Source: an uncultured Sphingomonadales bacterium (GTDB lineage: Bacteria > Pseudomonadota > Alphaproteobacteria > Sphingomonadales > Sphingomonadaceae). From it: a DNA stretch of 10,035 nt. Below, piece by piece: positions 1 through 7,680 of the stretch. The translations under genes and the position numbers were made by a program. The notes beneath the pieces are model-generated. The model saw only the letters and a program-made list of their open reading frames with translations, was not told where the DNA came from and ran no database searches. Each line of letters starts with the position of its first letter. The stretch's first letter is position 1. The stretch lies in assembly GCA_937898535.1 (NCBI GenBank), contig CALDKP010000347.1:1-10035 (forward strand), written 5' to 3'.

Positions 1-1587
1 GAATGCCTTGTAGCCGCGCGTATAAGACAGATAAGTTCTGAGATTGTCCGTCCAGCTGAACTCCGCAACGCCCCTCCACGTTAGCTGACCTCCGCTGCGG
101 CGGCGCTTGTCTGCTGGGATCGTTTGAGTTGGTGACAATGCGCTCCCATTTGCGCGAAGCCGCTGGGCCTGGGCAAATATTCCCTTGTCGTCGTAGTTAT
201 AGCGCGCGCCTGCGGTCAATTTGAGGCGATCGCCGATGTTGAACGATGTTTCGCCGAACACGGCAAAGTTTTCATTAGCGATGTCATTATTGGAGGGCGA
301 GAACTGCGCAAGAGCATTTCCACCAAGCAGCGCTGCCAGCTGTGTGTTGATTAGCAGCGCACTAACTTCGGTCACGTCCTTGCGGAAATAATAAGTCCCT
401 ACCAGCCAGCTGAAAGGTCGGCCTGAAGGGGATGTAATCCGGATCTCCTGACTAATTTGCTGGTTCGTGCGGACGATGCCCGGAAAAGTCAGCAGATTTA
501 GCCCCGTAAAATCAATATCCGCGATGCTACGCTGCTCAATATCCCGAAACGAAAAGATCGAAAGCAGTTCATGCCCTGATCCAAGATCGAATCTGGCATC
601 GAGCGACGCGGCAATCAAGTCTTGGTCATATGTATTCAGACCATCCGCTGCCACAACTTGATCTTTCAGCTGGTTGCGCGGAAACGGAACGCCTGTGCCT
701 ACAAAAGGAAAGTTGGGGGAGGCGTTGGCAAAACGCTGATAAAGGGCTTCGGGCACATTATCAAAGACAGGCAGACAGCAGTCCTGGCGCGAGCGGGAAT
801 ATTCTGCCGTCGCCAACAAAGTGGCGGGCCCACCATTGTCAAACAATAGACGTCCACGAACGCCCTGCGAATCCTGGTTGTTACTATCGGGCCCGATCAG
901 GTTCTTTAAATAACCGTCACGCTTGTGATAATAAGCGCTGACCCGACCGAAGAGTGCATCTTGCACCAAGGGGCCGGTTACTGTGCCCGCTATCTGGATA
1001 CGATTAAAACTGCCATAGGTTGCCTGCACATCACCGCCAAATGTCTTATCAGGGCGTCGCGTTACGAAGTTGATGATACCAGCGGGTGATGCGTTTCCAA
1101 ACAGGGTCGATTGCGGACCACGTAGAACCTCGACGGCAGCGATGTCGTTAAAGTCACCAATCCCAATTGACGTACGGTCGGTAAAAATGCCGTCCACATA
1201 AATGCCGACGCTGGGTTCGAGCGCAGCGCTACCGCCTGCGGTGGTTACCCCGCGCATGCCAACGTTTGATTGCACCGGCGACTGCTGGGACGAAAAGACT
1301 ACACTTGGCAACAGTGTCGCGAGTTCTGAAAAATTGGTCGCTCCCGTTGCGCGAATGGTTTCAGCAGTGACGACGCCGACCGACACTGGTGCTTCAGTTA
1401 CTGTTTGCCCCGTCTTTGTAGCGGTAACGATGATTTCACCTGAGTCGCTTGGGTCTTTGTCCGAAGTAGCTTGGGCATACGCTCCGCTGGCAGACAAAAG
1501 AATTGCAGTGCAAGCCGAAGTTGCCAGGAACTGGCTCAAAAACCGCTTGTGATTGAACGTGTTGTGGTCATTGGCTGCTTTCGCCAT
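1..1587 (-). CDS. TonB-dependent outer-membrane receptor, N-terminal part (truncated by window start)
   Basis: Reading the minus strand from an ATG at 1587 gives 529 uninterrupted codons to base 1, so the gene is open at the left edge and its beta-barrel C-terminus is missing. The start is supported by GGGGAGAG at 1594-1601. Residues 1-38 look like a signal peptide with cleavage after GAYA (before QATSD). A TonB box follows (EIIVTATK, residues 51-58), then a plug domain with MRGV (111-114), the hallmark LRGPQSTLFG (155-164) and ASPAGIINFVTRRP (166-179), then barrel strands. A Cys pair (270-271) lies in a predicted extracellular loop. The protein should import a ligand across the outer membrane using TonB energy. 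It is divergent from the catabolic operon, which suggests it takes up that operon's substrate. Family call is firm; the ligand is unknown. Confidence 0.95.
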   Translation of the reverse strand, partial: MAKAANDHNTFNHKRFLSQFLATSACTAILLSASGAYAQATSDKDPSDSGEIIVTATKTGQTVTEAPVSVGVVTAETIRATGATNFSELATLLPSVVFSSQQSPVQSNVGMRGVTTAGGSAALEPSVGIYVDGIFTDRTSIGIGDFNDIAAVEVLRGPQSTLFGNASPAGIINFVTRRPDKTFGGDVQATYGSFNRIQIAGTVTGPLVQDALFGRVSAYYHKRDGYLKNLIGPDSNNQDSQGVRGRLLFDNGGPATLLATAEYSRSRQDCCLPVFDNVPEALYQRFANASPNFPFVGTGVPFPRNQLKDQVVAADGLNTYDQDLIAASLDARFDLGSGHELLSIFSFRDIEQRSIADIDFTGLNLLTFPGIVRTNQQISQEIRITSPSGRPFSWLVGTYYFRKDVTEVSALLINTQLAALLGGNALAQFSPSNNDIANENFAVFGETSFNIGDRLKLTAGARYNYDDKGIFAQAQRLRANGSALSPTQTIPADKRRRSGGQLTWRGVAEFSWTDNLRTYLSYTRGYKAF

Positions 1588-1620
1588 GTCATTCTCTCCC
1601 CTGCATCTGTGCGCAATAAT

Positions 1621-1646
1621 TGTTTTTGAGCACGGGCGTAAAAACA
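1621..1646. repeat. 26-bp imperfect inverted repeat in the receptor leader
   Basis: The arms TGTTTTT (1621-1627) and AAAAACA (1640-1646) are perfect 7-base complements around 12 bases. Counting inner pairs, 10 of 13 positions are symmetric. It lies 34-59 bases upstream of the receptor start codon, so it could be an operator or a leader hairpin for the receptor gene. It does not resemble the other palindrome in this gap, so if functional it would probably bind a different regulator. Confidence 0.35.
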
Positions 1647-1702
1647 CACCCCTGCCACCCACTCGGTAATCACAACTTGCATCAATGTTCAGGGCATGTC
1701 AA

Positions 1703-1722
1703 TATACATACATGTAGGTATA
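1703..1722. promoter_or_regulatory. Candidate TetR operator: 20-bp palindrome upstream of the operon
   Basis: TATACATACATGTAGGTATA is symmetric at 9 of 10 base pairs; the only break is A1708 against G1717. It ends 13 bases before the TTG start of the first operon gene and overlaps the likely -10 area, where a bound repressor would block RNA polymerase. Length and symmetry fit dimeric TetR-family operators, and a TetR gene is encoded third in this operon. It also abuts the minus-strand TTGACA at 1702-1697, so one site could control both directions. The pairing of this regulator with this site is inference. Confidence 0.55.
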
Positions 1723-1723
1723 A

Positions 1724-1730
1724 AAGGAGA
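1724..1730 (+). promoter_or_regulatory. Ribosome binding site that fixes the TTG start
   Basis: AAGGAGA lies 5 bases ahead of TTG at 1736. No in-frame ATG is available nearby: the ATG at 1712 is followed directly by TAG in the same frame, and the next in-frame Met lies inside the N-terminal domain near position 2000. The strong Shine-Dalgarno and the conserved residues before that Met support TTG 1736. Confidence 0.8.
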
Positions 1731-1735
1731 GTAAG

Positions 1736-3562
1736 TTGTCTGGGGCGAAAGAAGATGAAGTCTATGTTGTTCCGTCAAAGCACGGATCAGCTGGTTGGGG
1801 AATCCATGGCGTATTCTTCCGCGACACCTGCTATTTCGACAGATGGGAATGGGAAATCCCTTCGCAGCTGTTGTCGCGTGTCACTTCGGATAATTCCATT
1901 CGTGAATATCACAGCATTACGCAGGCTGATCGGTCTCAATCGGTAGGGCTGAAAAGGGACCTTACCGTTAGCTGTACAGGTTTCCGGGACCACTGGATAA
2001 TGACAAATACCACAGCAGAAGAGCAGTCATTCACACTGCAACTTGCGCTTCGTCCCAGACTGGTTGATCTGTTTGCATTACGCGACGAACCCCTTGTTGC
2101 ACCGGTTATCGGTATTACCCAAAATTCGGAACAGGCGTGGACATATAACCGCGTTGCCGACGACGGGGTAGTCCACAGCGCCACGATACGCTGCGAGGAC
2201 GGACTCGCAGATGATCTAAGCTGGTCATTTACTTTACCACCCGGAGGCTCAAAGCAACTGTGCTTGGACGTACTGATTAAAAGTTCGGATTATAATCCAG
2301 AGTCGTTTCCGGCCCTGCCATCTCGAGCCGACTGGGCTGCGGGTTTTTATTCGGTTGCCGGATTTACTGTTTCCGTTGATCAGGCGATTGAAGATTTGCG
2401 AACATTGTTGTTGAGCACCGAGTTTGGTCCCTATCCGGCGGCGGGTATGCCAATCTTCGTCAATTTCTTCGGCCGAGACGCTCTAATTACTGGGATGATG
2501 ATCCTAAAGTGGCAACCGTCTGTCCTGAAGTCAGTGCTGGCGTTTCTTGCAGCCCATCAGGGCCGCACGACTGAGCCCTTCCGGGAAGAAGAGCCTGGCA
2601 AAATTCTTCATGAAGTGCGTCGCGGCGAATTGAGCAGAACGAATAAAATTCCATTTGGCCGGTATTATGGTTCAGTGGATGCGACCCCGCTTTTTCTGAT
2701 GGCAGCAGGCGAATACTTCCGAAATGTGAAGGATGAGGATTTCGCCCGCGAGCTCAGGCCCGCCATAGAGGCGGCCGCGGATTGGCTTACGCTACACCTA
2801 GATGGCCCGTCTGGTCTTGCGACGTTTGAAGCATCAGGCTCTGGTCTGACTGTCCAGTCATGGAAGGATTCTGGAAATTCAATGGTCGATGAGCACGGCA
2901 AATCGGCGCGTCAGCCGCTGGCGGTAGCTGAAGTTCAGGGATATGCTTACGCCGCACTGCAGGCAGCCGCTGTCTTGCTGGTCGATCGCGCAGATGAGTT
3001 GACGTCTCGGGCTAAAGCCCTCCAAAAATCGTTTCATGCGCAGTTCTGGCTGCCTGAGCTGTCGACCTATGCAATGGCGCTCGACGCCGACATGAAGCCA
3101 CTGCGTGTTTTATCCTCCGATCCCGGACATCTTCTCTGGGCAGGCATCGTGCCTGAAGACGTTGCCGCCATACTGGTCAAAACACTGATGAGTGATGCGC
3201 TCTGGTCAGGATGGGGACTGCGAACCTTGGGGTCAGACGAGGTGGCTTACAATCCCGTCTCTTATCATAATGGAAGTGTATGGCCGCACGATACCGGGTT
3301 GTTTGCGATGGGACTTGCGCGTTACGGGTTTGAAGACGAATTGAAAAAGGTGGCGCTGGCCTTGCTGGATCTGGCTGCAGCTTCGCCTGGCGGACACATT
3401 CCTGAACTTATATCCGGATTTGACCGCAGCGACCATCGCGAGCCAGTTCCATACACCCACGCAAATGCGCCGCAGGCTTGGGCGGCAGCAGCTGTTGTAA
3501 GAATGGCAGATTATTTGCAGAATGGCGAAGCGCGGGGTTCACATTCGGTATCAAAACCATGA
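1736..3562 (+). CDS. GDE/MGH1-like (alpha/alpha)6 glycosidase, glycogen-debranching-enzyme related
   Basis: A 608-residue protein with no signal peptide, hence probably cytoplasmic, starting at TTG. Residues about 20-185 match the bacterial debranching N-terminal domain (GVFFRDTCYFDRWEWEI). The rest is a six-hairpin glycosidase domain with the usual motifs in order: FGRDALITGMM (Asp248), LHEVRRGEL (His292, Glu293), YYGSVDATP (Asp315), SWKDSGNS (Asp378, likely general acid by family comparison), EVQGYAYAAL, YHNGSVWPHDTG (His518, Asp519) and PVPYTHANAPQAW near the C-terminus. Databases usually call this family amylo-alpha-1,6-glucosidase, but no glycogen gene is nearby and the neighbours are a sugar symporter, esterase, deacetylase and GH5. 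A role in hydrolysing a short glycoside is more likely than glycogen debranching. Its stop overlaps the next start (ATGA at 3559-3562). The fold is clear, the specificity is not. Confidence 0.88.
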   Translation: MSGAKEDEVYVVPSKHGSAGWGIHGVFFRDTCYFDRWEWEIPSQLLSRVTSDNSIREYHSITQADRSQSVGLKRDLTVSCTGFRDHWIMTNTTAEEQSFTLQLALRPRLVDLFALRDEPLVAPVIGITQNSEQAWTYNRVADDGVVHSATIRCEDGLADDLSWSFTLPPGGSKQLCLDVLIKSSDYNPESFPALPSRADWAAGFYSVAGFTVSVDQAIEDLRTLLLSTEFGPYPAAGMPIFVNFFGRDALITGMMILKWQPSVLKSVLAFLAAHQGRTTEPFREEEPGKILHEVRRGELSRTNKIPFGRYYGSVDATPLFLMAAGEYFRNVKDEDFARELRPAIEAAADWLTLHLDGPSGLATFEASGSGLTVQSWKDSGNSMVDEHGKSARQPLAVAEVQGYAYAALQAAAVLLVDRADELTSRAKALQKSFHAQFWLPELSTYAMALDADMKPLRVLSSDPGHLLWAGIVPEDVAAILVKTLMSDALWSGWGLRTLGSDEVAYNPVSYHNGSVWPHDTGLFAMGLARYGFEDELKKVALALLDLAAASPGGHIPELISGFDRSDHREPVPYTHANAPQAWAAAAVVRMADYLQNGEARGSHSVSKP

Positions 3563-4908
3563 GGTCTTTTTTAAAACCGGAGGACCGGCAGTCATTTCTC
3601 TATGCCGTGCCATATTTAACGCACGCGTTAGCAATGACGCCGCTCATTACCTTCATCCCGTCATTTTATGCAGACGCTCATGGTCTGTCGCTCGCGCTTG
3701 TGGGCGCAATATTATTTTTTACGCGTCTTACCGATATCATCACCGAGCCGCTGATCGGCATTCTGAGTGACCGAACAAAATCGAAGTACGGACGGCGCAA
3801 ACCATGGATCGTAGCAGGTCTTCCTTTTTTAATGCTCGGTATCTGGATGGTTTTCGCGCCACCTTTTAAAGTCACCGCGGCATATGCCATATTTTGGATC
3901 GCCGTCACCTATATTGCGTTCAACGTCGTAGACACGCCATACAAGGCGTGGGGCGCTGAGCTTTCAAAGAGCTACTCAGGGCGAACCAGAGTTGCCGGCT
4001 GGCGCGAAGGGTTCGGCATTGCGTCGTCTATGAGCGCCCTTGCCCTGATCTTCTTTTTGCAGAGCCAGGGGATGGGTAGCACGGCAGACCTCATGTTTTG
4101 GCTTGGAACCAGTTTTGTTGTTCTGATGCCGATCCTGTTCGCCGTCGGGTTGGTTTTTGTTGCAGAGCCCGACGTCGAGGTCGTGACCGTACCGCCCGTC
4201 AGCTTTCGCGAAGCAACGGCAGTCCTGTTTTCCAACAAGCCCTTCATGCGGCTGCTCGGCGGACTGATCGTGCTGATGGCTGGGGCCATAATTGGCGCAT
4301 CGCTCCATCTTATCGTGATGGAAAAGGTATTTAATGCCAAGCATCTGTTTCCCATCATTCTTGCCGGCGAAAATATTGCAGGCTTGCTCTCACTCCCTTT
4401 TTGGCTGTGGTTGTCCAAACGCATCGGTAAACACCGGGCGCTGGCGATCGGCACGTTGAGCATGGCACTGCTCAGCTTTCCAATACCGCTTATCGATCAT
4501 GACCGCCCTGACCTCTATGCCGCCTGCATCATCATTCGCGGTTTTGCAGGGGGAGCGCTTGGGATCCTTGTATCAGCAATGATTGCTGACGTGGTGGACC
4601 TCGATACCCTGAAGACCGGCAAAGCCAGGAACGGCCTTTATTTTGCTCTTGTGGGTACGCTAAGCAAATTCGGCTTGGCCTTTGGCGCGTTAATTGGCAC
4701 GAGCATTCCAGCGCTCGCAGGCTTTGCAATGACTGGCCCCAACACCGACGCTGCAATTTTCTCCTTGATGGCGACTTACGCTTGGCTGCCAATGCTAATT
4801 ATGGGACTGGCGACACCCTTCTTTTGGTTTTATCCACTGACGGAGGCAGTGCAGAGAGATTTGCGTGCGCAAATCGATGCACGCCAACTGGAGGAAATCC
4901 CCGCATGA
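3559..4908 (+). CDS. GPH-family (MelB-type) sugar:cation symporter, MFS
   Basis: A 449-residue inner-membrane protein with about 12 hydrophobic segments. ATG at 3559 is preferred over the upstream in-frame start at 3478, because it overlaps the previous stop as ATGA and removes a non-membrane extension lying inside the preceding gene. Asp59 and Glu63 in RLTDIITEPLIG occupy the places of MelB Asp55/Asp59, the cation site, and are followed by the loop SDRTKSKYGRRKPW. FNVVDTPYKAWGAEL is the second family signature. Relatives couple Na+ or H+ to uptake of small glycosides, disaccharides or uronides. It has no clear Shine-Dalgarno, so translation is probably coupled to the upstream gene. In this operon it would carry the receptor's ligand, or a fragment of it, into the cytoplasm. 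Substrate and coupling ion are unknown. Confidence 0.92.
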   Translation: MRSFLKPEDRQSFLYAVPYLTHALAMTPLITFIPSFYADAHGLSLALVGAILFFTRLTDIITEPLIGILSDRTKSKYGRRKPWIVAGLPFLMLGIWMVFAPPFKVTAAYAIFWIAVTYIAFNVVDTPYKAWGAELSKSYSGRTRVAGWREGFGIASSMSALALIFFLQSQGMGSTADLMFWLGTSFVVLMPILFAVGLVFVAEPDVEVVTVPPVSFREATAVLFSNKPFMRLLGGLIVLMAGAIIGASLHLIVMEKVFNAKHLFPIILAGENIAGLLSLPFWLWLSKRIGKHRALAIGTLSMALLSFPIPLIDHDRPDLYAACIIIRGFAGGALGILVSAMIADVVDLDTLKTGKARNGLYFALVGTLSKFGLAFGALIGTSIPALAGFAMTGPNTDAAIFSLMATYAWLPMLIMGLATPFFWFYPLTEAVQRDLRAQIDARQLEEIPA

Positions 4909-5558
4909 CCGATGCAAATGTTTCGGCCGCAGCCGGCGGCAAACAGCGAAATATTATCCCCAAAGCTGAGCAGGCGCGCCGCACTCGCGCTCTCATTGTG
5001 GAAACTGGTATTCGTTGTCTTGCGCAGCATGGCTTTGCCAGCACAACTATGTTGCTAATATCGAAAGAGGCTGGAATTTCCCGCGGCCCCTTGCACTATC
5101 ATTTTGCTGACCGAAATGAGCTGATGGCCGCGATTGCCGAAGCCCTACCAAGGGGCGTCAGCAGAAAGATTATGACTCGGCTGCTGGCGCCGAAAACGCT
5201 TGAAGCGCGGCTAGAAACCATGGTTGATTTTGCCTTGGGAGAACATATTGGACCACATCACTTTGCCGCAATGGAACTACTGTTGGCAGCCCGCAACGAC
5301 TTTGAGCTTGCTAAGGCGATCCAACCTCACTTTTCGGAGAGCGAAACGCTAAGCGACGAATGGTGGATCGATTATTTCGGAATGCTGCATTGGCCTGCTG
5401 ACCGGCTGATCGCTTTTCGCCACGTAGCCGTTGCAACTTTGCGGGGGCTCGCGCTCGATTACCTACTCCACGGTGATGCCGAGGCACATAAAAACGCGCT
5501 GGAGTTGTTCCGCGAAATGTTCATAGCATTCGGGCGGAAGCCACACTCGGATGATTGA
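4905..5558 (+). CDS. TetR/AcrR-family transcriptional regulator
   Basis: A 217-residue protein. ATG 4905 is chosen because GGAGGAA lies just upstream (4890-4896) and the start overlaps the symporter stop as ATGA; the longer reading from 4782 would run through symporter coding sequence. After a polar tail of about 20 residues comes the TetR DNA-binding domain (about 22-70): RRTRALIVETGIRCLAQHGF, then the helix-turn-helix TTMLLISKEAGISRGPLHYH and FADRNELMAAI. The remaining helical C-terminal part (about 80-217) is the ligand-sensing and dimer region. It most likely represses its own operon, and perhaps the divergent receptor, through the palindrome at 1703-1722, and releases it on binding the substrate or a breakdown product. 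Placement in mid-operon implies autoregulation. Family is certain; ligand and target are inferred. Confidence 0.93.
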   Translation: MTDANVSAAAGGKQRNIIPKAEQARRTRALIVETGIRCLAQHGFASTTMLLISKEAGISRGPLHYHFADRNELMAAIAEALPRGVSRKIMTRLLAPKTLEARLETMVDFALGEHIGPHHFAAMELLLAARNDFELAKAIQPHFSESETLSDEWWIDYFGMLHWPADRLIAFRHVAVATLRGLALDYLLHGDAEAHKNALELFREMFIAFGRKPHSDD

Positions 5559-6984
5559 GCTCGCTCTTTCTTTTATGATGGCCACAAGTGTCCCAACGCC
5601 AGTCGTAGAAACATTCGCGGGTCCTATAGAAGGCCTGATCGAGCAAAATATTTCCGTCTATCGCGGTATTCCATATGCCAAGCCGCCCGTTGACGCTCTG
5701 CGCTGGCGGGCCCCGAGAAAAGCGGACCGCTGGACAACAAAGCGAACTGCGCATGAATTTGGCGCGGTGTGCATGCAAGCCGATCCTAAAGGTGATGCAG
5801 GAGTTGGCGCAGAGCGCCCCAGCGAAGATTGTCTTACGCTTAACATTTGGGCGCCGCCCCGAGGCAACGCGCCATATCCGGTTATGATCTGGATCCATGG
5901 CGGAGGATATATAAGCGGTTCGGGTTCTGCTCCGCTCTATGACGGCTCGGCACTTGCTGCCCGCGGGGTTGTGGTCGTTACGTTTAACTACCGGCTCGGA
6001 CGCTTCGGCTTTTTTGACCATCCTGAACTCGCACAGTTAAAGGAAGGTGCAAATTTCGGACTGCTTGACCAGCGCGCTGCATTCCAATGGGTACGCAACA
6101 ACATCGCGGCATTTGGAGGGGACCCAGGCAAGGTCACTCTATTCGGCAATAGTGCTGGCGGGGAATCGATACTTTTTCACATGACATCACCCGGCTCACG
6201 CGGCCTTTTTCATCGGGCGATCGTCCAGTCAGGGCTCGGTGGTCGCAATCTTTTAAAATCTTCAGCGTCGGTTGACCGCGATCGAGCATCAATGCCGGTC
6301 GGCGAACTGCGTGCGTTAAAGGCATCGGACATAACTGCCTGGGGAACGCCGTCACTCTACCGGGGATTTGGACCCATCATTGACGGCGTTGTTATCAATG
6401 GTTCAATTGAAGATACCTTTCGGGCACGTCGGCAAGCACCTGTTCCCCTCACTATTGGTTACAACAGCTTTGAGATTCCGCCAACAGGTATAGGAGGCAC
6501 AGAAGTGGCTTTGGCACTGGTGGGTCACGATGAAAAGCAGCGGGCCTCCGGTATTGCGGCTTATGGCGGTGTTGAAGGTTACGAGCAGAATATCGCTAGC
6601 GACGCATTATTTAGGATGCCTGCCATACGGCTTGCTCGTCTGCATGCACGGGCAGGCCATCCGACCTGGGCCTATGAGTTCGATGTTGTGACGCCATCTG
6701 TGTCAACGCGCCTCAGCGGCGCGCCGCATGCGTCTGAACGGGCATATGTGTTTAATACCCTTCAGACCCTTGACTGGAGCACGGACGAGCGGGACGCAGC
6801 AATTGCAGGCAATATGGCGGACCGTTGGGTGGCTTTTGCGCGCATCGGGAGACCTGACACCGGTTCTGCTCCTTGGCACCGCATGACAAAGGTGAGGACA
6901 GACGTATTTTCGATCACGCGCGCCGAAAAGCCGCGCGATACCGAAATTTCTGCATCTCTGTCCCGTTATTTTAGGCTTCCATGA
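5551..6984 (+). CDS. Type B carboxylesterase (alpha/beta hydrolase)
   Basis: A 477-residue esterase/lipase of the carboxylesterase type B family. Motifs in order: VYRGIPYAKPPVDALRW, EDCLTLNIWAP, oxyanion-hole WIHGGGY, FGNSAGG with the nucleophile Ser201, Glu308 in GYNSFE as catalytic acid, and His393 in GAPHASERAYVF. The triad spacing matches p-nitrobenzyl esterases. The residue before the nucleophile is Asn where Glu is usual. The start overlaps the TetR stop by 8 bases; GGAAG at 5536-5540 supports ATG 5551 over the ATGs at 5575 and 5578. The N-terminus (MIELALSFMMATS) lacks a basic n-region, so it is not a convincing signal peptide and the enzyme is probably cytoplasmic. It would remove an acyl ester, or open a lactone, on the imported compound. 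The natural substrate cannot be read from sequence. Confidence 0.92.
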   Translation: MIELALSFMMATSVPTPVVETFAGPIEGLIEQNISVYRGIPYAKPPVDALRWRAPRKADRWTTKRTAHEFGAVCMQADPKGDAGVGAERPSEDCLTLNIWAPPRGNAPYPVMIWIHGGGYISGSGSAPLYDGSALAARGVVVVTFNYRLGRFGFFDHPELAQLKEGANFGLLDQRAAFQWVRNNIAAFGGDPGKVTLFGNSAGGESILFHMTSPGSRGLFHRAIVQSGLGGRNLLKSSASVDRDRASMPVGELRALKASDITAWGTPSLYRGFGPIIDGVVINGSIEDTFRARRQAPVPLTIGYNSFEIPPTGIGGTEVALALVGHDEKQRASGIAAYGGVEGYEQNIASDALFRMPAIRLARLHARAGHPTWAYEFDVVTPSVSTRLSGAPHASERAYVFNTLQTLDWSTDERDAAIAGNMADRWVAFARIGRPDTGSAPWHRMTKVRTDVFSITRAEKPRDTEISASLSRYFRLP

Positions 6985-7652
6985 CTCCGCTCGGTCTTGT
7001 CGCAGTCGGCGCGCATCCAGACGATATTGAATTGTCGATGTTGGGGCTTCTTTTAAGGTTTGCGCGTGCAGGTCATGATGTTACGTGGATCGTCGCTACT
7101 GACGGCGCGGCAGGCAATGGCGGGCGGGATAGGTCGCTTGCGGCGGTGCGTGCCACCGAAGCCCAAGCGGCAGCAACAAGTGCAGGTGCACATTTAGTGC
7201 CGTGCGGTTTTCCAGACGGCCAGTTGGCGTGGGATTCTAAAGCACCGGGGATAATTGGGCAGCATCTCGATCGAATTAGGCCCGACCTGATCGTTACCCA
7301 TGCCCTAAATGATTATCACGCTGATCACCGAGCCGTTGCGCGCATCGTGGGTGATACAGCGCCCGTCGGTATTCCAATCCTGCGCGCCGACAACATGTTG
7401 GGTTTATATTTTTCGCCCGACATTCTCGTAGACATCAGCGAGGTGTTTGAAGCGAAGTTGGCAGCGCTTGCCCTGCATGAAAGCCAAAAGATGGCCAGCT
7501 TCCGGGAGGGCATTACGACATGGAACCGCTTTCGGGGTCTGCAGTCCAGCAAAGCGAAGTTCGTCCATGCCGAAGCCTATTCCATCGACCGCCAGCTAAA
7601 CAACAACCTCCGGCCCTTACTCGACAGGATCGGCGGATACGTAATGCTGTGA
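6981..7652 (+). CDS. PIG-L (LmbE-like) family zinc-dependent deacetylase
   Basis: A 223-residue protein, about the usual length for the family, beginning at an ATGA overlap with the esterase stop. The zinc motif AHPDDIE is at residues 11-17 (His12, Asp15; Asp14 as likely general base), and NDYHADHRAV (about 110-119) supplies the third ligand, His116. The family removes N-acetyl or other acyl groups from amino sugars and related amides, as in GlcNAc-phosphatidylinositol, mycothiol and bacillithiol synthesis and glycopeptide tailoring. No signal peptide is seen. In this operon a catabolic role is more likely than thiol synthesis: it could deacylate an amino-sugar or amide group on the imported glycoconjugate. 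Family call is firm; substrate is open. Confidence 0.92.
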   Translation: MTPLGLVAVGAHPDDIELSMLGLLLRFARAGHDVTWIVATDGAAGNGGRDRSLAAVRATEAQAAATSAGAHLVPCGFPDGQLAWDSKAPGIIGQHLDRIRPDLIVTHALNDYHADHRAVARIVGDTAPVGIPILRADNMLGLYFSPDILVDISEVFEAKLAALALHESQKMASFREGITTWNRFRGLQSSKAKFVHAEAYSIDRQLNNNLRPLLDRIGGYVML

Positions 7653-7680
7653 CTGTCACCCAATAACAGGACTTAAGATT

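Larger units (their letters stand above)
1588..1735. promoter_or_regulatory. Divergent promoter region between receptor and catabolic operon
   Basis: This 148-base gap separates two outward-facing genes and must hold both promoters. On the minus strand a perfect TTGACA lies at 1702-1697, but no good -10 sits 16-18 bases downstream, so the receptor promoter is not fixed. On the plus strand a TTGCAT at 1677-1682 followed after 18-20 bases by AATATA or TATACA (1701-1708) is a possible promoter, which would place its -10 inside the 20-bp palindrome. Two inverted repeats occupy the region and are listed separately. The presence of promoters is inferred from gene arrangement; the exact boxes are weak guesses. 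Confidence 0.55.

Noticed and set aside
1202..1552. 116-residue plus-strand frame opposite the receptor N-terminus
   Set aside because: It is antisense to the signal peptide, TonB box and plug, which form a convincing protein; no family resemblance of its own.
3972..4463. 163-residue minus-strand reading frame opposite the symporter
   Set aside because: Low-complexity composition, no recognisable domain, and entirely antisense to a clear membrane transporter; a shadow frame.
5521..6021. 166-residue minus-strand frame across the regulator/esterase junction
   Set aside because: Antisense to the esterase N-terminal motifs and without domain features or a good ribosome site.
7649..7659. Small palindrome GTGAC-T-GTCAC before the GH5 gene, as a second operator or promoter site
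   Set aside because: It overlaps the deacetylase stop codon, has only 5-base arms, does not match the 1703-1722 palindrome, and the 28-base gap is too short for a convincing separate promoter.
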